The position numbers and the translations under genes were made by a program. 64,000 nucleotides of DNA from Bremerella volcania (lineage in GTDB: Bacteria; Planctomycetota; Planctomycetia; Pirellulales; Pirellulaceae). Shown here one piece after another: positions 1-8,674 of this stretch. Location: NCBI RefSeq assembly GCF_007748115.1, contig NZ_CP036289.1, forward strand, positions 2,170,001 through 2,234,000, in the 5' to 3' direction. The stretch's first letter is position 1. Each line of letters starts with the position of its first letter. Below the pieces are notes generated by a model. The model saw nothing but the letters and a program-made list of their open reading frames with translations, searched no databases and was not told the DNA's origin.

Positions 1-64
1 CACGGCCTGCAACCTGATCATGATGCAGCTGGACATGGGCTATTTGCCGATTTATCAGCGTTAA
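1..64 (+). CDS. C-terminal fragment of an unidentified protein (5' end outside window)
   Basis: An open frame runs from the window edge to a TAA at 62-64 and encodes about 20 residues ending MGYLPIYQR. The stop overlaps by a few bases the end of the convergent cobA-hemD gene, as expected for a tightly packed tail-to-tail pair. Too little is visible to name the protein. It could be a chance frame, but the clean end at the junction favours a real gene. Confidence 0.45.
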   Translation, partial: TACNLIMMQLDMGYLPIYQR

Positions 65-1605
65 ACCGAATTCTCGTCTTCGTACGCGAGAATCGCTTCG
101 ACGATGCCGTCCATCGTGTAGACCTTCGCTTCAACGGTTACTTCGTACCCTAGCTGGCGGATCGTGTCGGATGTGATTGGGCTGATGCTGACGATGTTGC
201 TGCTCTTCATCACTTCGGGAACCAACTGAGCCGTTGCCCGTGCGATCGCACTGCTGGTGACGATGACCCAATCGAACCCGGTTGACTCCATCTGCCGCTG
301 CACCTCTGGTGAAACCTGCGTGACGTCGGTGCTTTGGTAGGCGATCACTTCCGTCACGTCGGCGCCATGCTGGGTCAGACCCGCCGGCAGCACGTCGCGT
401 CCGCGTGAAGCTCGCGGCAGTAGAACGCGTTTGCCGGCGACCTGGTCGGCCATCGCTGCGACCAACGATTCGGCTCGGTACTCGTCCGGGATGACGTCGG
501 CCTTGAAGCCATAGTAGTGCAGCTGTTCGGCCGTGCCAGGGCCAATCGCGCCGATCTTCAGGTGCCCCAGCAGGCGGAAGTCGAAGCCCAGAGCGCGGAG
601 GCGTTCCATGAAGAACACCACGCCGTTGCGGCTGGAGAAGGCAATCCAATCGAACGATTTCAAGTTGGCGATCGCATCGTTGAGCGGGGCCTGGTCGCTG
701 GCGAAATTGATATCGATAGCCGGCTGCACGAAGACTTCCGCGCCCAATTCCGCCAGCGGCAAACGCAGTTCAGATGCCTGGTGCTCCGGACGCGTAATGA
801 GGAACGATTGTCCGAACAGCGCCCGCTCTTCGAACCAGTTCGGGATGCTTTGGTCCTGGGCGACTTCCCCTACCACGGTAATCACCGGCGGGCGAATCTT
901 TGATCCGGAATGCAGCAGGTTGGGGATCTCGCCCAACGTGCAGCGAAACGTTTCCTGGTCAGGCCAACTGCAGCGGCGGATGATCGCGCACGGCGTATCG
1001 GCTGACTTGCCATGGGCAATCAACTGGGCCGACCACTGCGGAGCCGTAGTGACCCCCATGTAGAAGACCAGCGTCCCGGGGAAACTGGCCAGGCTGGCGA
1101 AATCGATCGCCGAGCCATCCTTGCCGGGCTTTTCGTGCCCCGTAACGAACGCGACCGCCGAGGCGTAGTCGGAGTGGGTCAATGGAATACCGGCATAGGC
1201 GCTGGCAGCCAAGGCCGTGGTGATGCCAGGCACAATCTGAAACGGCACGTCGGCGGCCCGCAGGGCTTCGATCTCTTCGGTGGCCCTGGCGAAGACGGTC
1301 GGATCGCCGCTTTTCAGCCGGACGACCTTTTTGCCCTGCTTGGCCTGGGCGATCATCTCTTCGTTGATTCGATCTTGCGACCACAGCTTGCGCTGGGCAT
1401 GGCTACCCAGGCAGTGCATCTCGTCGGCTGAAATGGCGTACTCGAGCAGTTCCGGGTTCGAGAGGTAGTCGTACAGGACCACGTCCGCCTGCCGCAGGCA
1501 CTGGATGCCGCGCTGCGTGATCAGACCCGCGTCACCGGGCCCGCTACCTACCAGATAGACGGTTCCGGTTCCTGCGTCAGCGGAATCTTGATCGGTGGGT
1601 GTCAC
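61..1605 (-). CDS. cobA-hemD: Fused uroporphyrinogen-III C-methyltransferase / uroporphyrinogen-III synthase
   Basis: A 514-residue bifunctional tetrapyrrole enzyme. Residues about 14-255 are an SAM-dependent uroporphyrinogen-III methyltransferase (SUMT): the glycine-rich VGSGPGDAGL loop is near residue 20 and the SGDPTVFARA and VPGITTA motifs follow. Residues about 265-510 are a HemD domain, starting at LITRPEHQASELRLPL and containing the SSRNGV and TSSAIA segments. HemD cyclises hydroxymethylbilane to uroporphyrinogen III. SUMT methylates it to precorrin-2, the branch to siroheme and cobalamin. The start is a GTG at 1603-1605. The cysI sulfite reductase about 9 kb away needs the siroheme end product. 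No dehydrogenase/chelatase lies beside it. Fusions of this kind are known in several phyla. Confidence 0.93.
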   Translation of the reverse strand: MTPTDQDSADAGTGTVYLVGSGPGDAGLITQRGIQCLRQADVVLYDYLSNPELLEYAISADEMHCLGSHAQRKLWSQDRINEEMIAQAKQGKKVVRLKSGDPTVFARATEEIEALRAADVPFQIVPGITTALAASAYAGIPLTHSDYASAVAFVTGHEKPGKDGSAIDFASLASFPGTLVFYMGVTTAPQWSAQLIAHGKSADTPCAIIRRCSWPDQETFRCTLGEIPNLLHSGSKIRPPVITVVGEVAQDQSIPNWFEERALFGQSFLITRPEHQASELRLPLAELGAEVFVQPAIDINFASDQAPLNDAIANLKSFDWIAFSSRNGVVFFMERLRALGFDFRLLGHLKIGAIGPGTAEQLHYYGFKADVIPDEYRAESLVAAMADQVAGKRVLLPRASRGRDVLPAGLTQHGADVTEVIAYQSTDVTQVSPEVQRQMESTGFDWVIVTSSAIARATAQLVPEVMKSSNIVSISPITSDTIRQLGYEVTVEAKVYTMDGIVEAILAYEDENSV

Positions 1606-1771
1606 AGCGGTCCCTCAAAAGAGAGGTTTTAGGCATGGAAAATTACGCTTCCCTGATTTAAAACGAATCCACCCTCTGACGGAAGCGGTTGATACAATAG
1701 GAGTAACGGATTATTGTGCTTGGCAAGAACTAAAAACTCCTCACGCGTATCTGATTGATTTGGCCCGGCTT

Positions 1772-3214
1772 ATGTCTGACGGTGGAAGTTTCTCAGTATC
1801 TGAAGATGCCGACTACGAGGTCTCGCCTGCACTGCGCACTCAGTTGCAGCGGCTGTTTGACCACGCAACGCAAATGATGAGCAAGCCTAAGTACGACTAT
1901 GACTACGCGCATAGTCTACTGGGGGATTGCTGCAAGAAAGACCCGGCGAACCTGGTTTACGTCGAGAAGATGCTCGAAAACCTGGACCTGAAGTTCAAAG
2001 GGAAGAAGAAAGGCTCACTGTTTTCTGGTTTCGGTGGCAAAGGGGGCCTGAAGAAGGCGTTATCGGCCAAGAAGTGGCAGGACGTCATCAAGGAAGGGAT
2101 CGATCTGCTCAAGAGCAACCCTTACGACAGCGTGACGCTGCGGGCCATGGTCGATGCGTGCGAAGCGATGCGCTACAACGAGGTGGGCCTGCGTTACATG
2201 AAAAACGCGATGGACGGCTCGCCGGGCGACATGGAAGTGATGCGTCACTGTGCTCGCTACTTGGGGCGTGTGGGGCAGTTCGATCAGGCCATTTCCCTGT
2301 GGCACTTCATCGAAGAAAAGAACCGCGGAGACAAAGAAGCGAATCAGATGATTTCGCAGCTGACCATCGACCGCGAACGCCGAGCCAAGGGCCTGGCCAC
2401 GGTGACCAACCGGATCGATCCGGCCGACGCGGCCAAAGTTCGCCGCCGACAAGCCGGCCAGGCAGGAGAAAGAAAGTCGGAAGTGCAGGAACGTCCGGCC
2501 ACGAAGATCGAACTGAACGCAAAGCAAAAGCTGAAAGCCAAGATCGAGGCCGACCCAGATCAACTCGAGAACTACCTGAAGCTGATGGATTTATGGGTCG
2601 ACGAAGGGAAGTTCTTCGAGGCCGAAGCGGTCTGGAAAGAGGCCCAGGCCCACTTTGGCGATTCGATCGAACTGACCGAAAAGCAGGAAGATCTGCTGAT
2701 CCTTAAGGCCCGCCACCGGTACAAAATGGCCGAAAACCAGGCCTCTGCTCAATCGAGTCCCCAGCTTCTCGATCTGGTCGAAACGGCCAAGACGGACCTC
2801 AACCGACTGGAATTAGAGATTTACACCAAGCGGAACGAGCGTCATCCAGACGACTTGCTGATCAAGTACGAACTCGGTTTGCGGCTCAAACGGATGGGAA
2901 ATTACGAGCAGGCCGAAGAGCTGTTTGACGAGATCTCGCTTGCCGATGAAAAACTTTTAGCAATTTGCTACTTAGGCAAGGGAGAGTGTCTGCAGGCTCG
3001 TAAAAAGTTCGTGACGGCCATGGAGACCTACGAAGAAGCCCTAAACTATGCTGACACCTTGAGTTCCGAACGATTGAAGCTTCTTCTGTACCGAGCCGGC
3101 GTGCTCGCTCAGGGGCTCAAGGAGTGGACTTCGGCAACGTCTTATCTGAAAAGACTCGAGAAAATGGATCCAAGCTACAAAGATGTAAAGCGACGGCTAG
3201 ACAAACTCAAGTAA
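1772..3214 (+). CDS. Tetratricopeptide-repeat protein, function unknown
   Basis: I chose the ATG at 1772 (480 residues). The frame opens earlier, at 1595, but that part overlaps the divergent cobA-hemD start and looks like leader. Residues 20-60 form an alpha-helical lead-in (LQRLFDHATQMMSKPKYDYD). A K/G-rich linker follows (LDLKFKGKKKGSLFSGFGGKGG), then TPR-like helical pairs from about residue 95, and again from about residue 360 with a clear TPR signature (NYEQAEELFDEI, KFVTAMETYEEALNYA). A charged linker at about 210-260 separates the two halves. There is no signal peptide or membrane segment, so it is probably a cytoplasmic scaffold. The next gene, 73 bp on, is rpsT. That pairing is suggestive but proves nothing. 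Confidence 0.8.
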   Translation: MSDGGSFSVSEDADYEVSPALRTQLQRLFDHATQMMSKPKYDYDYAHSLLGDCCKKDPANLVYVEKMLENLDLKFKGKKKGSLFSGFGGKGGLKKALSAKKWQDVIKEGIDLLKSNPYDSVTLRAMVDACEAMRYNEVGLRYMKNAMDGSPGDMEVMRHCARYLGRVGQFDQAISLWHFIEEKNRGDKEANQMISQLTIDRERRAKGLATVTNRIDPADAAKVRRRQAGQAGERKSEVQERPATKIELNAKQKLKAKIEADPDQLENYLKLMDLWVDEGKFFEAEAVWKEAQAHFGDSIELTEKQEDLLILKARHRYKMAENQASAQSSPQLLDLVETAKTDLNRLELEIYTKRNERHPDDLLIKYELGLRLKRMGNYEQAEELFDEISLADEKLLAICYLGKGECLQARKKFVTAMETYEEALNYADTLSSERLKLLLYRAGVLAQGLKEWTSATSYLKRLEKMDPSYKDVKRRLDKLK

Positions 3215-3287
3215 ATCCGGCATGATGATTAGCTTCCATTAAGAGTCTGACAAAGGACTGTTCGTTTCCGAGTTACCCGGTTCAATC

Positions 3288-3566
3288 ATGCCTAATACCA
3301 AGAGCGCCAAAAAACGTCTTCGCCAGAATGCTGTTCGCCGCACCCACAACCGCGCGGTCAAGTCCTCGATTCGTTCTTCGATCCGTAAGGTTCGAGAAGC
3401 CGTCGCGGCCAATGAATTCGAAAAGGCAGACGAACTGTTCCGCACGACGGTCAAGAAGCTGGACAAGGCTGGTGCCAAGAATGTTTTGCACCAAAAGACC
3501 ACTTCGCGCCTGAAGTCGCGTCTGAACCATCACATCAAGTCCGCCAAAGACAAGGCTTCTGCCTAG
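3288..3566 (+). CDS. rpsT: 30S ribosomal protein S20
   Basis: A 92-residue basic protein that matches S20 throughout: it starts MPNTKSAKKRLRQN, continues RRTHNRAVKSSIRSSIRK, and ends in the LHQKTTSRLKSRLNHHIK helix. S20 binds 16S rRNA early in small-subunit assembly. Length and start agree with the family (about 85-95 residues). It is convergent with pyrK, with 29 bp between the stops. Confidence 0.97.
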   Translation: MPNTKSAKKRLRQNAVRRTHNRAVKSSIRSSIRKVREAVAANEFEKADELFRTTVKKLDKAGAKNVLHQKTTSRLKSRLNHHIKSAKDKASA

Positions 3567-3579
3567 TTCTTTTCGCGGC

Positions 3580-3602
3580 TGCCTGATATCAGATCTCAGG
3601 CA
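3580..3602. terminator. Possible hairpin between convergent rpsT and pyrK
   Basis: TGCCTGA (3580-3586) and TCAGGCA (3596-3602) form a 7-bp stem with a 9-nt loop at the convergent gene ends. There is no strong T-tract, so a terminator role is tentative. Confidence 0.35.
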
Positions 3603-4447
3603 TGCTCCCAAGCAATTTCGCATGCGTCGAAGATTGGTCCTTCGACGCATGTTCGTTTGTAGTCCCAGCTGCCATCTTCCTGGCGGACCGGGGCAACGCA
3701 GGTAAAGCAGATCCCGATACCACATGCCATCGGCGTTTCCAAGGAAACCTGGCAAGGGATCTCTCGCTCGGTCGTTAGCTTGCTGACCGCTTCCATCATC
3801 TTCTCAGGACCACAGCACAGCACTTGGGCCTGGCCGACGCCTTCGGCGATTGCCTGCGCAAGCAGATCGGTCACCAGCCCGTGGTGCCCTGCACTGCCGT
3901 CGTCGGTGCAGATCTTAACGTCCATTCCCGTGGCCTTGAAATCATCGAGGCCGGCGAAGTCCGAGACCGAGCGGGCCCCGTAGCACAGCGTGACCTTCTT
4001 AGGCTTGCCGGTGCTGAAAGGCTGGCTGCCGTACGACTGCTGGCCGAGGACCTGCTTGGCGACCGCCAGGAACGGGGTCTGGCCGATGCCACCGGCAACC
4101 AGTATCAGGTGCTGGGTTTCGGGAATCGTAAAGCCGTTACCCAGCGGGCCCCAGACTTCCAGCTTCTGCCCCGGTTCGAGCTGCTTGAGCCGCGACGTGA
4201 GCTTGCCGTGTACCTGGTAGACGACGTCGACGTACTTGGGCTGTCCATCGTCACCGGCGATCACGTCATACAGAGCGAAGGCGCGTCCCAGCAGCGGATC
4301 GAAGCAGTCGGCAATGCGAACCATGACGAACTGGCCAGGCCGAATCTTCGCGGCGATCTCAGGGGCTTCGAAGCGTACTCGATAGATTCTCGCCGAGAGG
4401 GGAACGTTTTCGACGATCGAAATCGCTTGGAAGTGGAACTGGGACAT
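3596..4447 (-). CDS. pyrK: Dihydroorotate dehydrogenase electron-transfer subunit (PyrK-like)
   Basis: A 283-residue ferredoxin-reductase-fold protein. The FAD-binding barrel covers residues about 5-105 and includes RAFALYDV. The NAD-binding domain (LVAGGIGQTPFLAVAKQ) covers about 113-230. The C-terminal [2Fe-2S] site has Cys242, Cys247, Cys250 and Cys267, the PyrK arrangement. PyrK passes electrons from the class 1B dihydroorotate dehydrogenase PyrD to NAD+. No pyrD is adjacent, so another flavoprotein partner of the same family cannot be excluded. It begins at an ATG at 4447, 24 bp after the end of the upstream pseudouridine synthase, so the two are probably co-transcribed. Confidence 0.88.
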   Translation of the reverse strand: MSQFHFQAISIVENVPLSARIYRVRFEAPEIAAKIRPGQFVMVRIADCFDPLLGRAFALYDVIAGDDGQPKYVDVVYQVHGKLTSRLKQLEPGQKLEVWGPLGNGFTIPETQHLILVAGGIGQTPFLAVAKQVLGQQSYGSQPFSTGKPKKVTLCYGARSVSDFAGLDDFKATGMDVKICTDDGSAGHHGLVTDLLAQAIAEGVGQAQVLCCGPEKMMEAVSKLTTEREIPCQVSLETPMACGIGICFTCVAPVRQEDGSWDYKRTCVEGPIFDACEIAWEHA

Positions 4448-4471
4448 GGCCTGGCAATCCTTGATCGGGCA

Positions 4472-5434
4472 CTATTTACGGCGCATCTGCTTCTTCTTGG
4501 AAGCCTGCTTTTGTTTCACGGCTCGCCCCTGACCACGGCGCGACTCGTTAACCGTCGGCGACTGGCCGGTCTTCTGCTTGGTCTTTTTCTTCTTACCACC
4601 GCGGAACGTGGTTCCACCCTTTTTGACCGTCGTCTTGCCTGGGCTGGTGCCGGTCGTGCGGCGACCGGCTGGTTTGCGTTTCGGAGCACCCTTGGCGGAA
4701 CCTGCTTCCGAGGCCTCGCGCAGGGCTTTCACTTCCGAGGGCTTCAATTCCCGGAACGATCCGGCTGGAACGTCACCGAGCTTAAGGGGACCAATGGAAA
4801 TGCGCTTCAGACGCAGGACCTTGTGCCCGACTTTGGCGAGCAGTCGGCGAATTTCGCGATTCTTGCCCTCGCGGAGGACGATCTCAAGGATCGAGCTTTT
4901 GCCCCGTTTCTGTTTCAAGCGGCAGCTTTCGGCTTTGACGAAGCCTTCGGCGATGTAGACGCCGCTTTGGATCATCTTGATCTCTTCAACCGAGACCGAT
5001 CCAGCGACTTCCACGTGATACGTCTTGGGGACGCCGTAACGAGGGTGAGCCAGGTGATTGGCCAACTCGCCATCGTTGGTGATGATGATCAGCCCTTCGC
5101 TCTGGCGGTCGAGACGCCCGATGGTGAACAGCCGCTCGTCTTGCGGGACCAGGTCGATCACGCGGGTTCGACCGGCCTGATCGAAGTTGGTGCTGACCAC
5201 GCCGACCGGCTTGTTCAGGATGAAGTACTGCTTGCGGCGGACGCGAATTCGCTGGCCGTCGACCATGATCTCTTGTTTGGCCGGATCGACGGAGGTGCCC
5301 AGTTCGGTCACGAATTCTCCATCAACTTCGACCCGTCCTTCCTGGATGATCTCTTCGCATTTGCGGCGCGAGCCGATTCCGGCTTCGGCGAGGACTTTGT
5401 GGAGACGAACGAGTGAGGACGATGAACCAGGCAT
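4472..5434 (-). CDS. rluB: RsuA/RluB-family rRNA pseudouridine synthase with basic C-terminal tail
   Basis: A 320-residue protein. The N-terminal S4 RNA-binding domain (RLHKVLAEAGIGSRRKCEEI) covers about 9-55. The pseudouridine synthase domain carries the family motif GRLDRQSEGLIIITNDGEL, with catalytic Asp109. Residues about 245-320 form a low-complexity Lys/Arg/Gly/Thr-rich tail typical of RluB-like enzymes from this phylum and probably contacting RNA. The likely target is a 23S rRNA uridine (RluB modifies U2605 in E. coli), but the site cannot be assigned from sequence. It lies upstream of pyrK on the same strand. Confidence 0.88.
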   Translation of the reverse strand: MPGSSSSLVRLHKVLAEAGIGSRRKCEEIIQEGRVEVDGEFVTELGTSVDPAKQEIMVDGQRIRVRRKQYFILNKPVGVVSTNFDQAGRTRVIDLVPQDERLFTIGRLDRQSEGLIIITNDGELANHLAHPRYGVPKTYHVEVAGSVSVEEIKMIQSGVYIAEGFVKAESCRLKQKRGKSSILEIVLREGKNREIRRLLAKVGHKVLRLKRISIGPLKLGDVPAGSFRELKPSEVKALREASEAGSAKGAPKRKPAGRRTTGTSPGKTTVKKGGTTFRGGKKKKTKQKTGQSPTVNESRRGQGRAVKQKQASKKKQMRRK

Positions 5435-5528
5435 GGGGCCAGCAGACTGCGATAAATAGGACTCTTGCGAATGGCTCTATGATAAGCCTGGAGTCCTACT
5501 TAGCCCATGGGTAGCGAGCGTAAACCGG

Positions 5529-5789
5529 CTAAAACGCGGGGTTTCCGTAAGGATCGAGATAGCTGTACGGCTGGTTCTTGACCGCCTCAGGCAGCGACGA
5601 GCTGAACTCGCGAGGCCGCACGCCCAACATTTCCGGTCCGGCATCGGTATCCGGGTAAGGGTCGCTGTACAAAGCTCTTATGCGTTGTTGCTGGACGGTG
5701 CCTGGGTTGAACCAGTTGGGTCCCGCCAAATTCGCGCAGCCGGCCGTGGTCAGCAAAAACAGGCCGATCATCGCCAGGCGAACCAACAT
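5529..5789 (-). CDS. Small predicted lipoprotein
   Basis: I place the start at the ATG at 5787-5789 (86 residues), where GGAG lies about 11 bp upstream. A longer frame reaches 5921 but runs into the palindromic repeat element. Residues 1-18 form a lipoprotein signal, MLVRLAMIGL then FLLTTAGC, with Cys18 as the lipidated residue. The mature part is about 68 residues, rich in Pro, Tyr and Asp (YSDPYPDTDAGPEM, YSYLDPYGNPAF). No known domain is recognisable. Short lipoproteins like this are common in Pirellulaceae. Confidence 0.75.
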   Translation of the reverse strand: MLVRLAMIGLFLLTTAGCANLAGPNWFNPGTVQQQRIRALYSDPYPDTDAGPEMLGVRPREFSSSLPEAVKNQPYSYLDPYGNPAF

Positions 5790-5894
5790 GGGGGAAAGTC
5801 TCCGAGAGGGAAAACCCGAGGTCATTTCCGCGAACCATACCGATTTCCCCGGATTCCCGCAATGGAGAACCGATTTGGGTCCTGGGAAGAGGGC

Positions 5895-6064
5895 ATTAGC
5901 CACCGAGGACACAGAGATCACCGAGGGAAGTAACCACGGATATCACGGATGGGAAAGAACTGGGAAGTTGGTGCCACTGTTGGCTCGTCCATTCTTCATC
6001 CTATCCGTGAAATCCGTGGTCAAAATTCTTCTTCTCTGTGACCTCTGTGTGCTCTGTGGCTAAT
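5895..6064. repeat. 170-bp imperfect palindromic repeat element
   Basis: The two ends are near-complementary: ATTAGCCAC...CACAGAG on the left against CTCTGTG...GTGGCTAAT on the right, with about 26 of 31 positions pairing. Inside lies a second pair, ACCACGGATATCACGGAT against ATCCGTGAAATCCGTGGT, one mismatch in 18. The loop contains GGTGCCACTGTTGGCT. It sits between a lipoprotein gene and manA and carries no frame of its own. The architecture resembles a non-autonomous palindromic element of the REP/MITE kind. Confidence 0.75.
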
Positions 6065-6075
6065 CCTTTGTCCCC

Positions 6076-7047
6076 TCACGGCAAGTACATGTCGAGCAGG
6101 ACGGTCGGTTCCAGAGCTCTTAGCGACAGCGGACCGCAGGCGGCTGGGACCAGGAATGTTGATCCTTTGCCCAGGGCTTGGTCCAAGTGGGCGTGCGACG
6201 AACGTACTTTCCCTTCGAGGACGGCTACGATGTGGAAGCGTTTCTCGTCGCCAATCGACTTGCGGTCGTCGAATTCCCAGCGATCGAGGACGAATTTGTC
6301 GCATGTGACCAGGCGTTCAATTTCCGGATCTGACGTTGCCTGGGGCGTTTGCGGCTGGACGGGGCCTTTGTCGTAGTCGATCGTGTCGAGTGATTGCTCG
6401 ATGTGCAGTGCGCGGGGTTTGCCGTCGGCCCCCACGCGGCCCCAGTCGTACAAGCGAAACGTGGTGTTACTGGCCTGTTGGATCTCAGCCACCAACAGGC
6501 CTTTACCCAGCGCATGCACCGTGTTGGCCGGGATGAACAAGCAGTCGCCGGCCTGGGGCTGGAGGACATGCATGGTTTCGATGACCGTGTCTTGTTCGAC
6601 CGCTTGGGCCAAGTCTTCCCGGGTGACTCCCTCTTTCAAGCCGACATAGACCTTGGCCCCTGGCTGAGCATCGAGGATGTACCAGGCCTCGGTCTTGCCC
6701 AAATCAGGCGGATCGAGTTGGGCTCCCTGGGCGTCGTTGGGATGGACCTGAATCGAGAGATCGCGGTTGGCATCGAGAAACTTGAACAACAGCGGAAACG
6801 TCTCGGTCGGAGCTTTCACGCCGAAGAGATCTTGCGGAAACTGCTGGACTAACTCTCCCAGCGTTTTACCGGCTTCGGGGCCGTTGGCCACGACGCTCTG
6901 GTCTTCGCCATGATCGACCACTTCCCAGCTTTCGGCGAAGATCCCGTCTTCCGGAATGGGCTTGCCCAGCACCGTGCCAAGCCGCCGGCCGCCCCAGATG
7001 TAGTCTCGAAACGTTGGCTTGAAGATCAAAGGATAGTTCAGCGACAC
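6076..7047 (-). CDS. manA: Type I mannose-6-phosphate isomerase
   Basis: A 323-residue cupin enzyme interconverting fructose-6-phosphate and mannose-6-phosphate, which feeds GDP-mannose and polysaccharide synthesis. Family features in order are RDYIWGGRRLGTVLGK near the N-terminus, the zinc-binding LSIQVHPNDAQ (Gln and His ligands), KTEAWYIL (Glu ligand) and FIPANTVHALGKG (His ligand), then a C-terminal cupin half. The start is a GTG at 7045-7047 preceded by GAGGGAA. The length fits the short bacterial class (about 310-330 residues). It ends 12 bp from the palindromic repeat. Confidence 0.93.
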   Translation of the reverse strand: MSLNYPLIFKPTFRDYIWGGRRLGTVLGKPIPEDGIFAESWEVVDHGEDQSVVANGPEAGKTLGELVQQFPQDLFGVKAPTETFPLLFKFLDANRDLSIQVHPNDAQGAQLDPPDLGKTEAWYILDAQPGAKVYVGLKEGVTREDLAQAVEQDTVIETMHVLQPQAGDCLFIPANTVHALGKGLLVAEIQQASNTTFRLYDWGRVGADGKPRALHIEQSLDTIDYDKGPVQPQTPQATSDPEIERLVTCDKFVLDRWEFDDRKSIGDEKRFHIVAVLEGKVRSSHAHLDQALGKGSTFLVPAACGPLSLRALEPTVLLDMYLP

Positions 7048-7527
7048 GGCGGTTCCCTCTTAGCTGCGAGTCGAACGGTTATATCGGTTGTGCGTGTTAT
7101 TTGGCTGCGAAATCCTGTCCCCTCGCCCCTTTGGGGAGAGGGTTAGGGTGAGGGGCGAAGCTGGTACCCGCTGCACCAACCCTCACCCTAGCCCTCTCCC
7201 TTGGGAAGGGCGAGGGGACCAGAGTGGTTGGACCCACTGCCGCATATTGTAACGAAACCGAGTCGTTGATAGGATAAAACTATGTCTGGTGGCAGGACCG
7301 GCTCATTTCTCAGCCCCATTGCTGTCGCGCGAAGTGCTCTTTCGGGGTGCCGGGCAGGATCCACCGACATGGTAAGACAACCTGTTCGCTTCGATAGGCG
7401 TGAAGCGGTCGGCCTGAATTAAGGCCAGCCGTCGGTCACCCAGATCCGCTCAGGCACAAGCTTACTGCGACTTTCTGTCACCCAGCCAATCAAATAGCGA
7501 TGCGCTTCCTGCACTGAGGTTCTCGGA
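7048..7527. other. Gene-free stretch containing a palindromic repeat
   Basis: About 480 bp between divergent manA and tatC. It holds the inverted repeat at 7117-7219; the rest shows no convincing gene. Promoters for both genes must lie here, but I could not pick -35/-10 boxes with confidence. Confidence 0.6.
7117..7219. repeat. Inverted repeat of the CCCTCACCCTAACCCTCTCCC type
   Basis: The left half GTCCCCTCGCCCCTTTGGGG...GGTTAGGGTGAGGGG pairs with the right half CCCTCACCCTAGCCC...GGGCGAGGGGAC, separated by about 23 bp. This GC-rich palindrome family recurs widely in bacterial genomes as an intergenic repeat. No protein is encoded. Confidence 0.7.
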
Positions 7528-8646
7528 ATGAACAGCAAGATCAACGATGATTTCTTCGAAGGCAGTTCGATGTCCTTCGGCGATCACCTGGAGGAACTAC
7601 GTAAGTGTTTGTTCCGCGCTGTGATCTGGCTGGCCGTGGGGGTGTCAATTGGTCTGTATTTCGGCAGCGACGTCGTCAAGTTTCTCGAGCAGCCGATCCA
7701 AAGCGCCTTGATCAGGTACTATCAAGCGAAGTCGATCACGCAGTTGGAAGAAAACCTCGGGATCAAGCTCAACAGCAAGCAGCGAACCGCGGTCGCTAAC
7801 CACTTGAAGGAAAACGACTGGATTGCCGTCGATATGTGGATCGAGCCGGCCGAAATCGAACGGTTATCCCAGGCCAAGAATCGTCCGCTGACTGACGCTA
7901 GTTCGGAGGTCGAGGCTTCGCCAGAGCCGGAGAGAGAAGTGCCCCCGGCAGAACTGCCTACCGACGAGTCCCTCTCGGACGAAGATATCTTGAAGGCACT
8001 GCAGAACGCCAAGGTGCTTCCGACCGAGGCCCCCGTTCGTATGCGAACCTGGCAGCGGATTCAACCTTCGACCGAGGCTCTGCGTGCCGAAGAAGTTTTC
8101 ATGGTCTGGTTAAAAGCGGGCATCGTGTTCGGCTTCATCATTGCTAGCCCTGGTATCTTCTGGCACTTGTGGCAGTTCGTGGCCGCCGGTTTGTACCCGC
8201 ACGAAAAGAAGTACGTCTGGATCTTCATGCCCTTCAGCCTGTCCCTCTTTTTCGGTGGCGCCGCGATCGCTTACTTCCTGGCATTCGAACCGGTGCTCGA
8301 CTTCCTGTTCCAGTTCAATCTGATGACCGGTATCGATCCTCGCCCGCGTATTAACGAGTGGCTGGGCTTCGTGATCATGCTTCCCTTGGGCTTCGGGATC
8401 AGTTTTCAGTTGCCGCTGGTGATGCTGCTGCTCAACCGTATTGGTCTGTTCAGCATTGAGGCCTACACCGCCAACTGGCGAGTCGCCGTGATCGTGATCT
8501 TTGTTTTGTCGATGCTGCTGACGCCCTCCGATCCGATCAGCATGCTCCTGCTGGCGGTGCCGCTGACGCTGCTTTATGGTTTAGGGATTGGTTTGTGCAA
8601 ATGGATGCCGGGCATTCGAAAGCCCTTCCCTGCCGCCAAGTCATAG
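7528..8646 (+). CDS. tatC: Sec-independent protein translocase TatC with a large extra loop
   Basis: A 372-residue inner-membrane protein. The N-terminal signature MSFGDHLEELRKCLFRAVIWL leads into TM1. Family segments from TM2 on are FIIASPGIFWHLWQFVAAGL, then LYPHEKKY, LGFGISFQLPLVML and LSMLLTPSDPISML. TatC binds the twin-arginine signal of folded exported proteins. Typical TatC is about 240-260 residues. Here about 120 extra residues (roughly 60-180), rich in Glu, Pro and Ser, sit between TM1 and TM2, the position of the first periplasmic loop. No tatA/B is adjacent. The stop is 28 bp from the fhcA ATG. Confidence 0.93.
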   Translation: MNSKINDDFFEGSSMSFGDHLEELRKCLFRAVIWLAVGVSIGLYFGSDVVKFLEQPIQSALIRYYQAKSITQLEENLGIKLNSKQRTAVANHLKENDWIAVDMWIEPAEIERLSQAKNRPLTDASSEVEASPEPEREVPPAELPTDESLSDEDILKALQNAKVLPTEAPVRMRTWQRIQPSTEALRAEEVFMVWLKAGIVFGFIIASPGIFWHLWQFVAAGLYPHEKKYVWIFMPFSLSLFFGGAAIAYFLAFEPVLDFLFQFNLMTGIDPRPRINEWLGFVIMLPLGFGISFQLPLVMLLLNRIGLFSIEAYTANWRVAVIVIFVLSMLLTPSDPISMLLLAVPLTLLYGLGIGLCKWMPGIRKPFPAAKS

Positions 8647-8674
8647 TTAGTTGCGCACCTGCAAGGACTCGCTC

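Noticed and set aside
3824-5416. A 530-codon open frame antisense to pyrK and the pseudouridine synthase
   Set aside because: It is composed of shadow codons opposite two clearly recognised genes, with no domain in it.
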